Part shown: positions 1 through 10,640 of the stretch, piece by piece
How positions within the stretch are numbered: position 1 is the stretch's first letter
Layout of the letters: each line of letters starts with the position of its first letter
Assembly: GCF_017306545.1 (NCBI RefSeq)
Contig: NZ_JAFKID010000010.1
Span: 112,896 to 176,895, forward strand
Origin: Mesorhizobium sp.
Lineage (GTDB): Bacteria > Pseudomonadota > Alphaproteobacteria > Rhizobiales > Rhizobiaceae
DNA: 64,000 nt
Reading direction: 5' to 3'
The notes under the pieces: model-generated
The model's input: only the letters and a program-made list of their open reading frames with translations
Database searches by the model: none
What the model was told of the DNA's origin: nothing
Program-made: the position numbers and the translations under genes

Positions 1-741
1 GGCATGCGGCGTGCAGCCATTGCCGTAGACGAGCCCCATCTTGGTCGTCTCGGGCGCGCCGCTGACGCTGAGGCCGACGACGACCTCCGACATGTGGTCG
101 CCGAGCAGCTTGCTGCTCAGCCGGTAGATTTCGGCATTCTTGAAAGCATCGAGCATGCTGGTCAGCTTCGACGGATTGAAATCCTTCCACCCGGTATCGG
201 GTTCGGGCGAGAAAGAAAGTTCCCCCGCCGTGGTCAACCCGGCGTTGGGCGACCAGGTCTGCACCTGCGCGGTGTCGCCGGGCAGCAGGTAGGGCAGGAA
301 GACGATGCGGTCGTCCGACACGGAGGCCGGCGGCGCGCCGCATTCTTCCTCGCCGACGGTAAGGCTTTGGATTTCGCCGCCCTTCGGCTTCCAGACCAGC
401 ACCTCAGCCGGGCCGCAGGCATTGCCGCCGTTGCCGACCGCCACCAGCGCCACGTTGACGCCGCCGACCGTGACGACCTTGTCGAAATTCACCTGATAGT
501 TCTTCGCCAGTTCCTTGCCGTCATAGGCGAGGGTCTTTTCGCCGTATTCTTCCTGCTCGGTGATGGTGAGCTTGCCGCCTTCGAAGTCGATGGAAGTCGG
601 CGGCTCATCCCCGGCAGCGGCATCGTTCGGGGTGGGCTCCGCGGCGGCCGGCAGCTCCGCCGCCTGCTGGGCATGCGCGCCGACGACGGAGAAAACAAGG
701 AACGCCGATACGCAGGTTCCGGCAAGCAACGACCGCGTCAT
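1..741 (-). CDS. Secreted protein of unknown function (3' end beyond window)
   Basis: The reading frame is open on the minus strand from an ATG at 741 to the window edge, giving 247 codons with no stop, so the C-terminus is missing. The first ~24 residues form a signal peptide (Arg at position 3, a hydrophobic core, then an AHA-Q type cleavage site), so the product is predicted to be periplasmic. After a short Ala/Pro-rich stretch the rest is hydrophilic with several cysteines (in AACGP-like, EECGAP and NGCTPH contexts), compatible with disulfides. I do not recognise the family. It lies 43 bp downstream of leuD on the same strand and could be co-transcribed with it. Confidence 0.75.
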   Translation of the reverse strand, partial: MTRSLLAGTCVSAFLVFSVVGAHAQQAAELPAAAEPTPNDAAAGDEPPTSIDFEGGKLTITEQEEYGEKTLAYDGKELAKNYQVNFDKVVTVGGVNVALVAVGNGGNACGPAEVLVWKPKGGEIQSLTVGEEECGAPPASVSDDRIVFLPYLLPGDTAQVQTWSPNAGLTTAGELSFSPEPDTGWKDFNPSKLTSMLDAFKNAEIYRLSSKLLGDHMSEVVVGLSVSGAPETTKMGLVYGNGCTPHA

Positions 742-784
742 GACACGTCTCCCCGACTGGCCGGCACGCCTTGCCGCATCGAAA

Positions 785-1390
785 TCACGCCCAGGGGCGG
801 ACTTCCGCGTTGCGCTTCTCGAAGCTGGCGATCGCGCCGGCCTTTTCCATGGTGAGCCCGATGTCGTCGAGGCCGTTGAGCAGGCAATGGCGCTTGAAGT
901 CGTCGATGTCGAAGGTGACGACGCCGCCGTCCGGCCCGCGGATTTCCTTGGCTTCCAGATCGACCGAGATGGTGGCGTTGGCGCCGCGCTCGGCGTCGTC
1001 CATCAGCTTGTCGAGATCCTCGTGGCTGACGGTGATCGGCAGAATGCCGTTCTTGAAGCAGTTGTTGTAGAAAATGTCGGCGAACGAGGTCGAGATGACG
1101 CAGCGGATGCCGAAGTCGAGCAACGCCCACGGCGCGTGCTCACGGCTCGAACCGCAGCCGAAATTGTCGCCGGCGACGAGAATCTGCGCCTTGCGGTAGG
1201 CGGGCTTGTTGAGCACGAAATCCGGGTTCTCCGAGCCGTCCTCGTTGTAGCGCATCTCGGCGAACAGGCCGGTGCCGAGGCCGGTGCGCTTGATCGTCTT
1301 GAGGTAATCCTTGGGGATGATCATGTCGGTGTCGACATTGACGATCGGCAAGGGCGCGGCGACGCCGGTGAGCTTGGTGAACTTGTCCAT
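785..1390 (-). CDS. leuD: 3-isopropylmalate dehydratase small subunit
   Basis: This 201-residue protein has the usual length and start of LeuD ([14 protein letters not shown], then the conserved [14 protein letters not shown] segment at residues ~18-31). The small, swivelling subunit pairs with LeuC to isomerise 2-isopropylmalate to 3-isopropylmalate in leucine biosynthesis in the cytoplasm. The segment [14 protein letters not shown] is the substrate-recognition loop of aconitase-type small domains. The partner leuC is 51 kb away in this window, a split arrangement common in rhizobia. The neighbouring DUF72 gene is divergent, with 138 bp between starts. Confidence 0.97.
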   Translation of the reverse strand: MDKFTKLTGVAAPLPIVNVDTDMIIPKDYLKTIKRTGLGTGLFAEMRYNEDGSENPDFVLNKPAYRKAQILVAGDNFGCGSSREHAPWALLDFGIRCVISTSFADIFYNNCFKNGILPITVSHEDLDKLMDDAERGANATISVDLEAKEIRGPDGGVVTFDIDDFKRHCLLNGLDDIGLTMEKAGAIASFEKRNAEVRPWA

Positions 1391-1528
1391 GGCCTGATGC
1401 CCGTCTTGAAAAGGTTGCGGGGATTTTGTCCCGGTTTACACAAAGGCGGCGGCAAAGAAAAGGCGGCGCGTGCCGCTGCGTCCGTCATGGCCCTTGACGC
1501 CATGGGTTCGGCCGCCACATGCGCCTCT

Positions 1529-2287
1529 ATGGCAAAGCTCTTCATCGGAACCGCCGGCTGGAGCATCGGCGCGCGCTACGCCGCGCATTTCCCGGCGGAG
1601 GGCACGCACCTCGAACGCTACGGCGCCCGGCTCGGTGCCGTCGAGATCAACTCGTCCTTCTATCGTCCGCATCGGCGCGAAACCTACGAGCGCTGGGCGG
1701 CGTCGGTCCCCGCCGGCTTTCGATTCAGCGTGAAACTGCCGAAAGCGATCACGCACGAGCGCCGCCTTGCCGGCTTCGAGGCGCCGCTCGACCGCTTCAT
1801 GACGGAGGTCTGCGGGCTCGGCCGCAGGCTCGGCGTGTTGTTGGTCCAGATGCCGCCGAGCCTTCGCTTCGAGGAGCGCACTGCCGCTGCCTTCTTCGAG
1901 CGGCTCGTCGCAGCGAGCGATGCGGCAATCGTGTGCGAGCCGCGCCATGCGAGCTGGCGGGAAGCCGAGCCTCTGCTGCAAGGCTTGAGGGTGGCCCGCG
2001 CGGCCGCCGATCCGCCGCCCTACCCCGGCGCGGACCGTCCGGGCGGATGGAAGGGCCTCGCCTATTTCCGCCTGCATGGCGTACCGCACATCTACCGCTC
2101 GGACTATTCCGCCGAGCGGCTGAACGACGTCGAAAGGCAGCTTCTGGCGAGCAAGGAGGCCGGCGCGGAAGCCTGGTGCATCTTCGACAACACCGCCGAA
2201 GGCCATGCGCTGGGAAACGCGCTGGCGGTGCATGATGCGCTTCGCCGGCCCGCAGCGGACACAAAAGCCTTGGCGCAGCCCGGCTGA
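1529..2287 (+). CDS. DUF72 (YecE-like) family protein
   Basis: The 252-residue product starts MAKLFIGTAGWS, which is the typical N-terminal strand of the TIM-barrel-like DUF72 family. Other family signatures are EINSSFY (39-45), EPRHASW (137-143), YFRLHG (179-184) and an NT-GHA-NA segment near the C-terminus. The open frame continues upstream, but the ATG at 1529 gives the canonical family start. The biochemical role of DUF72 proteins is not established. The stop lies 7 bp from the argG stop, so the two genes converge. Confidence 0.9.
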   Translation: MAKLFIGTAGWSIGARYAAHFPAEGTHLERYGARLGAVEINSSFYRPHRRETYERWAASVPAGFRFSVKLPKAITHERRLAGFEAPLDRFMTEVCGLGRRLGVLLVQMPPSLRFEERTAAAFFERLVAASDAAIVCEPRHASWREAEPLLQGLRVARAAADPPPYPGADRPGGWKGLAYFRLHGVPHIYRSDYSAERLNDVERQLLASKEAGAEAWCIFDNTAEGHALGNALAVHDALRRPAADTKALAQPG

Positions 2288-2294
2288 TCCCGCC

Positions 2295-3521
<1,227 letters not shown>

Positions 3522-3712
3522 TGGTCACCGTTCCGCGCCAGGATTTTGCGTGGCGAGGTATCACGCCGCTTCCCCGTTCCGCAAGAGACGAACCCGAAGC
3601 CGGCAGGACGGCGGGACGCTGGCCCAGTCCGCAACGATCGCAGCCGTCTGGCTGCAGCACCGCATTTGCGCTAAAGCAGCCCGTACCGAAGCGCCGCGCC
3701 GCGAGACCATCC

Positions 3713-4354
3713 ATGTCCTTCATTCCCGACACCACGACGCTGGTGCAGTTCGCCATCGCCTCGATCATCCTGGCGATCACGCCGGGACCGGATATGACGC
3801 TGTTCGTCTCGCGTACGCTTTCGCAGGGCCGCGCCCGAGGCTTCGCCTCGATGATGGGCGCGCTCAGCGGCACGTTGGTCCACACGACGCTGGTGGTCGT
3901 CGGCATTTCCGCGCTGATCGTCGCCTCGCCGATGGCCTTCCTCGTGCTGAAGATCTTCGGCGCCGGTTATCTTGTCTTCCTGGCCTTCCAGGCGATCACC
4001 AAGGGTTCCGCGTTCTCGCCAGAGGCGAAGACGGGGCCGGGCGTCTCCCTGTTCAGGAGCTGGGCGGCCGGACTTGGCGTCAATCTTCTTAATCCGAAGG
4101 TCATCCTGTTCTTCATGACCTTCCTGCCGCAGTTCGTCTCCGCGCACGACCCGCACGCGCCGGGCAAGCTGTTCTTTCTCGGCGCACTGTTCGTGGCGGT
4201 ATCGATCGTGGTGACGGCGCCCATGGTGCTGGCGGCGGAAAAATTCGCCGCTGCGATGAAGGCGAGCCCGCGCGTCACCCGCGTGGTGGACTACCTGTTC
4301 GCCAGCGTGTTCTCCGCCTTCGCGCTGAAGATCATCACGGCGCAGGCGAAATAA
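3713..4354 (+). CDS. LysE/RhtB family amino-acid exporter
   Basis: The 213-residue protein is almost entirely hydrophobic, with about six predicted membrane helices. It carries the LysE/RhtB signature ITPGPDM (residues 22-28) followed by a GRARGFASMMGAL segment, and the central NLLNPKVILFFMTFLPQF motif. Such proteins export amino acids or homoserine lactone-like compounds with proton antiport; the substrate cannot be told from sequence. The ATG at 3713 was chosen because it gives the normal family N-terminus; the longer open frame from 3521 would add a hydrophilic, unlikely leader. Confidence 0.9.
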   Translation: MSFIPDTTTLVQFAIASIILAITPGPDMTLFVSRTLSQGRARGFASMMGALSGTLVHTTLVVVGISALIVASPMAFLVLKIFGAGYLVFLAFQAITKGSAFSPEAKTGPGVSLFRSWAAGLGVNLLNPKVILFFMTFLPQFVSAHDPHAPGKLFFLGALFVAVSIVVTAPMVLAAEKFAAAMKASPRVTRVVDYLFASVFSAFALKIITAQAK

Positions 4355-4376
4355 AGCATCCCTCCCCAACGCGGGA

Positions 4377-4457
4377 ACCGGCTTCGGGACGCAGACATGC
4401 GTAAAATCAAGACATTAGAGCGTGCGGAGCGAATCTGAAAGATCGCGACGCGCTCTA
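4377..4457 (-). repeat. Type-B inverted-end palindromic element, copy 1
   Basis: On the minus strand this begins TAGAGCGCGTCGCG, then has a segment shared with 31223-31327 and 53779-53885 (GATTCGCTCC, then TTTTACGCATGTC and CCCGAA-CCGG). It fills the gap between the LysE gene and the small membrane-protein gene. The stop codon of the latter (4455-4457) is the element's own terminal TAG. Confidence 0.7.
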
Positions 4458-4898
4458 GAAGCGCCACGCCCCGGCCGAGCGCCCCGCGACCAGCCAATAC
4501 GCAATGCCGGCGACAAGGCCGGTGCCGACGACCGTCGCCATCATCCGGGGATCGAGAACCGTGAAACCGGCATCAGGCGCCTGGGACACGAAGGCGAGGA
4601 AGATCGCCGCCACGGCACCGCCGCCAATGGCGTAGGTGAGCCAATCGTGCCGGCCCAGCACCTCGCCGATCAGGATGATGACGACAGACGGGACGAAGCC
4701 GAAATAGGCGACGAACAGGGCGACGACAGGGACGGAGAAGACGAGCGGACCGGCCAGCAACGGCGGCGCGTCGTTCGGCTCGAAGCCGGCCCAGGCGAAG
4801 AGGATGACATGCAGGAAAGCGCTTGCCGCCAGCGAAGCGGTGGCGTAGCCGAGGAGGATGACGGCAAGGCGCAGCAGGCAGGCAAGCACACGGCTCAC
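4455..4898 (-). CDS. Small four-helix membrane protein of unknown function
   Basis: The 147-residue product has about four hydrophobic segments (roughly residues 5-30, 45-75, 85-108 and 118-140) and no recognisable catalytic motif. Its ATG overlaps the rlmN stop in an ATGA arrangement, so it is translationally coupled to rlmN. Its stop codon TAG coincides with the end of a type-B palindromic repeat (4377-4457), so the C-terminus may have been set by insertion of the element. Function unknown. Confidence 0.75.
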   Translation of the reverse strand: MSRVLACLLRLAVILLGYATASLAASAFLHVILFAWAGFEPNDAPPLLAGPLVFSVPVVALFVAYFGFVPSVVIILIGEVLGRHDWLTYAIGGGAVAAIFLAFVSQAPDAGFTVLDPRMMATVVGTGLVAGIAYWLVAGRSAGAWRF

Positions 4899-6127
4899 GC
4901 CTCGCCGTGCCCCGCGATCATCATCGCCTCAAGTGCCAGACGGTCCACTTTCCGCATGCGCTCCGATTCCGACTTCAATTGGCCGCAGGCGGCGAGGATG
5001 TCTCGGCCGCGCGGCGTGCGGATCGGCGAAGCGTAGCCGGCATTGTTGATGAAGTCGGCGAACTTTTCGATCGTCTCCCAGTCGGAGCACTGGTAGTTGG
5101 TGCCCGGCCACGGATTGAAGGGGATCAGGTTGATCTTGGCCGGAATGCCTTTCAAGAGCGCCACCAGCGCGCGGGCGTCGTCGAGGCTGTCGTTGACGTC
5201 CTTCAGCATGACGTATTCGAAGGTGATGCGGCGCGCGTTGGACAGACCCGGATAGGCGCGGCAGGCGGCGATCAGGTCCTTCAGAGGGAACTTCTTGTTG
5301 ATCGGCACCAGAAGGTCGCGTAGGTCGTCGTTGGTGGCGTGCAGCGAGATCGCCAGCATGACGCCGATTTCCTCGCCGGTGCGGGTGATTTCCGGCACCA
5401 CGCCGGAGGTCGACAACGTGATGCGGCGCTTCGACAGCGCCAGCCCGTCGCCGTCGGAAGCGATCAGCAGCGCCTTCTTCACCGCCTCGAAATTATACAG
5501 CGGCTCGCCCATGCCCATCATGACGATGTTGGACACCTTTCGCCCTTCCGCCGGCACGATGGCGCCGGCCGGCGTGTCGCGGTCGGGGAAGTCACCCAGC
5601 CGGTCGCGGGCGGTGAGAAGCTGTGCGAGGATTTCCTCGGCCGTCAGGTTGCGCACCAGCTTCTGCGTGCCGGTGTGGCAGAAGGAGCAGGTGAGCGTGC
5701 AGCCGACCTGGCTGGAAATGCACAGCGTGCCACGCCCTTCCTCGGGAATGTAGACCGTCTCGATCTCGACCGGACGGCCGGCGCCGCGAGGCGGAAACCG
5801 GAACAGCCACTTGCGCGTGCCGTCAGTGGAAATCTGCTCCTCGACGATCTCCGGCCGCGCCACGGTGAAGTGCCGATCGAGCGCCGCGCGCAGGTCTTTG
5901 GAGATATTGAACATGTGGGCGAAGTCGGAGACGCCGCGCACGTAGAGCCAGTGCCAGAGCTGGCTGACGCGCATCCTCGCCTGTTTTTCCGGCACGATGC
6001 CGGCGGCGACGAGCGCTTCGGCCATCTCGGCGCGGTCCATGCCGATCAGCGTCGGCTTTTCAGGCGTGACGGAAGCACGCAGCGCGTCGCGCGCGCCAGG
6101 GGCGGTAAGATCGAGCGAAAGGGACAT
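4895..6127 (-). CDS. rlmN: Dual-specificity 23S rRNA/tRNA adenine-C2 methyltransferase
   Basis: This 410-residue radical-SAM enzyme methylates C2 of A2503 in 23S rRNA and A37 in a subset of tRNAs. The cluster motif CTLTCSFC gives Cys143, Cys147 and Cys150. The two extra cysteines of the ping-pong mechanism are visible as Cys136 (GTLCISSQ) and Cys381 (ACGQL). The [11 protein letters not shown]-binding segment and the [12 protein letters not shown] and [10 protein letters not shown] motifs are also family hallmarks. It is first in a two-gene unit with the downstream membrane protein and is divergent from the ClC gene. Confidence 0.97.
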   Translation of the reverse strand: MSLSLDLTAPGARDALRASVTPEKPTLIGMDRAEMAEALVAAGIVPEKQARMRVSQLWHWLYVRGVSDFAHMFNISKDLRAALDRHFTVARPEIVEEQISTDGTRKWLFRFPPRGAGRPVEIETVYIPEEGRGTLCISSQVGCTLTCSFCHTGTQKLVRNLTAEEILAQLLTARDRLGDFPDRDTPAGAIVPAEGRKVSNIVMMGMGEPLYNFEAVKKALLIASDGDGLALSKRRITLSTSGVVPEITRTGEEIGVMLAISLHATNDDLRDLLVPINKKFPLKDLIAACRAYPGLSNARRITFEYVMLKDVNDSLDDARALVALLKGIPAKINLIPFNPWPGTNYQCSDWETIEKFADFINNAGYASPIRTPRGRDILAACGQLKSESERMRKVDRLALEAMMIAGHGEA

Positions 6128-6314
6128 GGCCGGCCCAATATAAGCGATTTGCGGCCGATTTCAGCATCGGCCGCCAGGAAAGCGCGGCGCATAGCACAGG
6201 ATGGAGGAAGAGTCATTCGCCGGTGGCGGCAAAGGCTGCTCATATCTGATCAGACACGGGTTCAAGCCGCTCCGGCACTGTGTTACCGCTCGCTGAAACC
6301 AGGTAGCTTCGACG

Positions 6315-7664
6315 ATGACGGTCCCGGCCCGAAAATACCCTATGTTGCGACGCACGCGCGTTTTGTGGGGTTCGCGCCGGGTCTGGCAACCTCGCCTGGT
6401 GTTCTGGAGCGGTGCCATCGCCGTCGGCCTGATCAGCGTTCTGTTCGCGAAACTGGCCGATCTCGCGCAGGTCGGATTTCATACGATGGTCAATGACGGC
6501 CATGGCTGGCGCGGCTGGCTGCCGCTGGTCGTCACGCCACTCGGCTTCGTGGCGTGCGCCTGGCTCGCCTTCGCCTGCTTCCCCAACTCGCAGGGCAGCG
6601 GCATCCCGCAGGCGATCGCCGCGCGGCATCTTCGCTCCGACGAAGACCGCAGCCGCCTTCTTTCGCTTAAAATGGTGATCGGCAAGATCGGCCTGACCCT
6701 TCTGGGACTGCTCTGCGGCGCCTCGATCAGCCGCGAGGGGCCGACGGTGCAGGTGGGCGCCTCGGTCATGCTGCAAGCGGCGCGCTGGGGCGGCATCGCG
6801 CAGGAACGGGGGCTCATACTGGCCGGATCGGCGGCGGGCGTGGCGGCCGCCTTCAACACGCCGCTCGCCGGCATCGTCTTCGCCATAGAGGAAATGGGCC
6901 GCACCTACCAGGCACGCACCAACGGACTGGTGCTGACGGCGGTGATCTTCGCCGGCCTCGCTTCGCTGGGGCTTGTCGGCAACTACACCTATTTCGGCGT
7001 CGCCAAGGGCAGCGTGTCGTTCTCCGACTGGCCGCTGGTGCTCGCCTGCGGCGTCATCGGCGGCGGCTTCGGGGCGCTGTTCTCGTGGCTGACGCTCAAG
7101 GCGACGCGCCGCATCCGGCGCTGGAACACGCTGCAACCGCTGAAACGCACGCTGGTGGTGGCCGCGCTATGCGGGCTCGCCGTCGCCGCCATCGGGCTGG
7201 CCGCCGGCGGCCTGACGTTCGGGACCGGCTACAGCCAAGCGCGCAGCGCCATCGAAGGCACGCCGCTGCCGTGGTATTTCTTCGGCGCCAAGCTGGCGGC
7301 CGGCGTTCTATCGACGGTTTCGGGAATTCCCGGCGGCCTGTTTGCGCCGTCCCTGGCGGTAGGGGCCGGCGTCGGCAGCACGCTAGGCCTCCTCTTCGGC
7401 TCCTCCATAGGCACCGCCTCGCTGCTCGGCATGGCAGGTTATTTCGCCGGCGTGGTGCAGGCGCCGATGACCGCGTTCGTCATCATCCTCGAAATGACCG
7501 GCAATCACGACAACGTCATTGCGCTGATGCTGGCGTCGATGCTCGGCTATGGCACTGCGCGCATCGTCTCGCACGAACCGCTCTACCACGCCCTGTCGCG
7601 CATCTTCATCGCGGAGGCGATTCGCAGGCATCGGGCCGAGGCTCTGTCCGGCGCAGAAGACTGA
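6315..7664 (+). CDS. ClC-family chloride/proton antiporter
   Basis: The 449-residue polytopic membrane protein has the three ion-pathway motifs of ClC proteins: GSGIP (94-98), SREGP (139-143, with gating Glu141) and GGLFAPSLAVGAG (near 340). Both glutamates typical of antiporters rather than channels are present, Glu141 and the EE pair at 192-193 (NTPLAGIVFAIEEM). There are no C-terminal CBS domains. Likely role is chloride/proton exchange at the inner membrane, for instance in acid resistance. No clear Shine-Dalgarno precedes the ATG, so the start is only moderately sure. Confidence 0.93.
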   Translation: MTVPARKYPMLRRTRVLWGSRRVWQPRLVFWSGAIAVGLISVLFAKLADLAQVGFHTMVNDGHGWRGWLPLVVTPLGFVACAWLAFACFPNSQGSGIPQAIAARHLRSDEDRSRLLSLKMVIGKIGLTLLGLLCGASISREGPTVQVGASVMLQAARWGGIAQERGLILAGSAAGVAAAFNTPLAGIVFAIEEMGRTYQARTNGLVLTAVIFAGLASLGLVGNYTYFGVAKGSVSFSDWPLVLACGVIGGGFGALFSWLTLKATRRIRRWNTLQPLKRTLVVAALCGLAVAAIGLAAGGLTFGTGYSQARSAIEGTPLPWYFFGAKLAAGVLSTVSGIPGGLFAPSLAVGAGVGSTLGLLFGSSIGTASLLGMAGYFAGVVQAPMTAFVIILEMTGNHDNVIALMLASMLGYGTARIVSHEPLYHALSRIFIAEAIRRHRAEALSGAED

Positions 7665-7706
7665 GTCTTCGGTGGTCGACAGCCACCGTCACTGACGAGG
7701 TGATGC

Positions 7707-8210
7707 CTACTTGCAGGTCTTGATCGAATCCAGCGCCGCCGAGATGCCCTTGAGCGAGAAGACGTAGCTGGTCGTGTTGCCGCGGCCGGACTTCGCCTGC
7801 ACCTTCATATCGGAGCCGGCCTTCATGGCGGCGATCAGCACCGGCTCCTCGGCCGCGTTCTCCACCCAGGCGGACTTGCCCTTGGTGAACATGGAGAAGG
7901 ATTTCTTGTCGATGGTGACGGTGGCCTTCGAGCCTTCCTGGAAATTGTAGCCGGCGATGAACTGCGGCTCGTAGGAAACCTGCTGGCCCGGCCGCTGGCT
8001 GACGAAGAAGAACATGTCGCCGTGGTCGAGCGTCGGCGGCTGCTTGTCGGTCGGAACGGTCAGCACGTAGCAGACCTTGCCGCTGGAGGTCTTGTAGCTG
8101 TAGGTGCCCCAGGCGGCGTGCTGGCCGATCTTGGTCGCCTGTTGGGCGAGCGCCGGAGCAGCGCCCGCGACAAGGATGAGGCTCGCAACTGTGGCAATCA
8201 ATCCGCGCAT
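7707..8210 (-). CDS. Invasion-associated locus B (IalB)-like periplasmic protein
   Basis: The 167-residue product has a signal peptide (cleavage after ALA near residue 22) and a single domain resembling the IalB family of alphaproteobacteria. Seen are an early WGTYSYKTSSGKVCYVL strand, a central VSQRPGQ segment and a C-terminal cysteine (KTCK-end) that could pair with the Cys in KVCYVL. The family name comes from Bartonella invasion locus B, but its members are widespread in free-living rhizobia and the molecular role is not settled. It converges with the ClC gene. Confidence 0.8.
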   Translation of the reverse strand: MRGLIATVASLILVAGAAPALAQQATKIGQHAAWGTYSYKTSSGKVCYVLTVPTDKQPPTLDHGDMFFFVSQRPGQQVSYEPQFIAGYNFQEGSKATVTIDKKSFSMFTKGKSAWVENAAEEPVLIAAMKAGSDMKVQAKSGRGNTTSYVFSLKGISAALDSIKTCK

Positions 8211-8482
8211 CGCTTTTCCCGTATTCCCAAATGGTTCGAAAGGCGGGCCGGATCGCGCCCCGCCCCGTTCGCTTCATTTTGATTTAATCTGGGTTACCAA
8301 AGGATGAACGTTCCCGGAAAGGAACCTTTACCAAAGGAAACCGCCGCCGTCTCCGCGCCGCCGCCTTCCGGCGGCCGCACGATGTCCCTGGCCAGACTTG
8401 GAAAATAGGAAAGCGGCGAGAGTTTGACTGACTTCGAACCGCGATCGCGATCGGCAGGCACGGCGCGAGAGTGCCGCCCGGC

Positions 8483-8833
8483 TCAGTCTTTCGCCAGCGC
8501 CTCGCGCGCCGCCAGGCGGTGCGCCGGCGTGATGTGGGCGCGCACGGCGGCGATCGCGGCCGTCAGCACGGCGACGTCGTCGGTGAAGCCGAGACCGAAG
8601 ATGATGTCAGGGATGGCGTCGGTCGGCAGGACGAAATAGCCCAGCGCCGCCAACAGGATACCCTTGGCGCGAAGCGGCGTCTTGCTGTCCAGCGCGCAGT
8701 AGTAGGCGGCGACCACATCCTCCATGAAGGGGACGTGCCGCGCGGCCTTCTTCGCCGTACGCCAGAATTTCGCGCGAACCTCGCTTTCGTCGCCGGCGCT
8801 GCCGGAGAAATCGAAGCCGGGCTGCTTCACCAT
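8483..8833 (-). CDS. YkvA/DUF1232 family membrane-associated protein
   Basis: The 116-residue protein has the DUF1232 core: a hydrophilic N-terminal part, then a hydrophobic hairpin with the signature GYFVLPTDAIPDII at residues ~65-78 and GFTDDVAVL just after. Family members are small membrane proteins of unknown function. It is transcribed toward the IalB-like gene and is likely single. The 272 bp between them (8211-8482) holds two TTTACCAAAGGA-like direct repeats near 8294 and 8330 but no gene I can support. Confidence 0.85.
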   Translation of the reverse strand: MVKQPGFDFSGSAGDESEVRAKFWRTAKKAARHVPFMEDVVAAYYCALDSKTPLRAKGILLAALGYFVLPTDAIPDIIFGLGFTDDVAVLTAAIAAVRAHITPAHRLAAREALAKD

Positions 8834-8916
8834 CTGCCTGTCTCCTTTCGGCAGCCTCGGAGAGCCGCCTCAGAAGAATGTGGGGAACGTGCGCCGCCGC
8901 TGCAAGCCCCGCCGCA

Positions 8917-9213
8917 TCAGCGGGCGGCGAGCCGGTCGATCTTGCCCGCCAGGTCGAAATCGAGCGCGGTCAGGCCGCCGGCGTCGTGCGTGTTCAAAGT
9001 AATGTGAACGGTCTTGTAGACGTTCGACCAGTCCGGATGATGGTCCATCTTCTCCGCAGCCAGCGCCACACGCGTCATGAAGGCGAAGGCTTCGGAAAAA
9101 TTGCGGAACTCGAAGGTCCGGCTGATCGAGCCGCCGCCGGCCGCGAGCATCCAGCCGTCGAGACGCGCCAACGCCTCCTCGACGGCGACCGCAGAAAGCT
9201 TCTCGCGTGCCAT
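8917..9213 (-). CDS. phhB: 4a-hydroxytetrahydrobiopterin dehydratase (pterin-4a-carbinolamine dehydratase)
   Basis: The 98-residue protein has the family active site HHPDW (58-62), with the second histidine in NTHDAGG (His76). The enzyme dehydrates 4a-hydroxytetrahydropterin so that the cofactor of aromatic amino-acid hydroxylases can be recycled. No hydroxylase gene is seen nearby, so its partner here is unknown. The ATG overlaps the thpR stop by one base (TGATG), so the two are translationally coupled; the longer upstream frame is the shadow of thpR. Confidence 0.93.
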   Translation of the reverse strand: MAREKLSAVAVEEALARLDGWMLAAGGGSISRTFEFRNFSEAFAFMTRVALAAEKMDHHPDWSNVYKTVHITLNTHDAGGLTALDFDLAGKIDRLAAR

Positions 9214-9809
9214 CAGCGCATCGCTCCCGACAGGCCGCGCGCATCGTCGCGGCGGTCGGAAACGCGACCCTCGCCGGCCAGCAGCGGCCAGGCTTCCTCC
9301 ACCACGTAGGGGCCGCCGCCGACCGAATCGCGCGACGACATCAGCACGAAACGGCCGACGCGGAACGGCACGGCGGCGAAATTGCCGCGCGCCGAAAGAT
9401 AATGGGCGACGTCGAGCGGGCTGGTGTTGCGCAGCCGGGCAAGCGTGACGTGCGGCATGAACTTGCGCGGATCGGAAGGCAGGCCGAGCCGCTGGCAGAT
9501 GCGCTCGATCTCGCCTTGCAGCGCCGCCATGTCCGGCGAGGCGGCGACGCCGGCCCACACCGCATGCGGCTTCTTGCCGCCGAAGGCGCCGACGCCCGAC
9601 AGGGTCAGCGTGAAGGAAGGACGCCGCACCCGGTCCAGCGCGTCGGCGATCTCGTCGGCGACATGGCCCTCGACGTCGCCGATGAAGCGCAACGTGATGT
9701 GATAGTTCTCGACGTCGATCCAGCGGGCGCCCGGCAAGCCTCCCCTGAGCAGGGAGAGGGAGAGGGCGGCGTCACGCGGAATTTCGAGGGCGGTGAAAAG
9801 ACGTGGCAT
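9213..9809 (-). CDS. thpR: RNA 2',3'-cyclic phosphodiesterase (2H superfamily, LigT/ThpR)
   Basis: The 198-residue protein has the two HxTx motifs of the 2H phosphoesterase fold: HITL with His37/Thr39 and HVTL with His120/Thr122. The start [11 protein letters not shown] is typical. ThpR-type enzymes hydrolyse 2',3'-cyclic phosphate ends of RNA to 2'-phosphate; the older name is 2'-5' RNA ligase. It is the first gene of a two-gene unit with phhB, joined through a TGATG overlap. Confidence 0.92.
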   Translation of the reverse strand: MPRLFTALEIPRDAALSLSLLRGGLPGARWIDVENYHITLRFIGDVEGHVADEIADALDRVRRPSFTLTLSGVGAFGGKKPHAVWAGVAASPDMAALQGEIERICQRLGLPSDPRKFMPHVTLARLRNTSPLDVAHYLSARGNFAAVPFRVGRFVLMSSRDSVGGGPYVVEEAWPLLAGEGRVSDRRDDARGLSGAMR

Positions 9810-9947
9810 GGCAAGCCTCCTGTCCTCGAATCGAACTCTCGCCCTCGCAGCGAATCACCGATGGCCGGCCGGGGCAAGCTGTTTGTTGCCGAAGCCGTGC
9901 ATCGGCCTGTACCCGACAACCGCCGGGCCGCCGCACGGTTCCGTCGC

Positions 9948-10586
9948 CTATGACTTCGATTGCAGCGCCGTCACCGCTTTCTCGATCGCCGGCAGAATGC
10001 CTTCGACCATGCGCCGCACACCGGCGGCGTTGGGGTGCATGGCGTCGTCCAGCTCCAGCGCGGCATTGCCGGCGACGCCGTCGAGGAAGAAGGGGTAGAG
10101 CGGCACGCTGTATTTTTGCGCCAGGCGCGGATAGAGCGCGTCGAACGCCTCGCCGTAGGCATGGCCGAGGTTGGGGGCTGCCACCATGCCGGCGAGCAGC
10201 ACCGGGATGTTGCGCGCCTTCAGTCGCGCCAGCATGGCGTCGAGGTTCTGTTCGACCAGCGCCGGATCGACGCCGCGCAGCATGTCGTTGGCGCCGAGTT
10301 CGAGGATGACCAGCCCGGTCCCATCCGGCACCGACCAGTCGAGCCGGGCGAGCCCGGCGCTGGTGGTGTCGCCGGAGACGCCGGCGTTGACGACGGTCAC
10401 GTCCAGTCCCTTTGCGCGCAGCGCCTTTTCCAACTGGTCGGTGAAGCCTTCTCCGGGTGCCAGCCTGTAACCGGCCATCAGGCTGTCGCCGAAGCCGACC
10501 ACCGTGAACGGCTGAGCCCCGGCTTGCCTTGCCACGGCGGCGAATGCGAACAGGGCGAAGACGAAAACGAGATGTTTGAAAGCCAT
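9948..10586 (-). CDS. GDSL/SGNH esterase, TesA/arylesterase type, periplasmic
   Basis: The 212-residue product has a signal peptide (about residues 1-24) and the SGNH blocks: GDSL (33-36) with the nucleophile Ser35, the block II Gly near SGDT (71-74), GAND (98-101) and DAMHP with Asp181 and His184. This places it with E. coli TesA (multifunctional thioesterase/lysophospholipase). The gene is divergent from a YbbA/YbbP-type ABC pair, the same arrangement as tesA-ybbAP in enterobacteria. The start at 10586 was chosen for the signal peptide. Confidence 0.92.
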   Translation of the reverse strand: MAFKHLVFVFALFAFAAVARQAGAQPFTVVGFGDSLMAGYRLAPGEGFTDQLEKALRAKGLDVTVVNAGVSGDTTSAGLARLDWSVPDGTGLVILELGANDMLRGVDPALVEQNLDAMLARLKARNIPVLLAGMVAAPNLGHAYGEAFDALYPRLAQKYSVPLYPFFLDGVAGNAALELDDAMHPNAAGVRRMVEGILPAIEKAVTALQSKS

Positions 10587-10640
10587 GCGGACCGGCCCAT
10601 ATGAGCAAGGCACTTTTCTCCCATATAGGATGACCATGCC

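Noticed and set aside
7670-7688. Hairpin CGGTGG-N7-CCACCG between the ClC and IalB-like genes
   Set aside because: No T tract follows on either strand and the stem is only 6 bp, so I do not call it a terminator.
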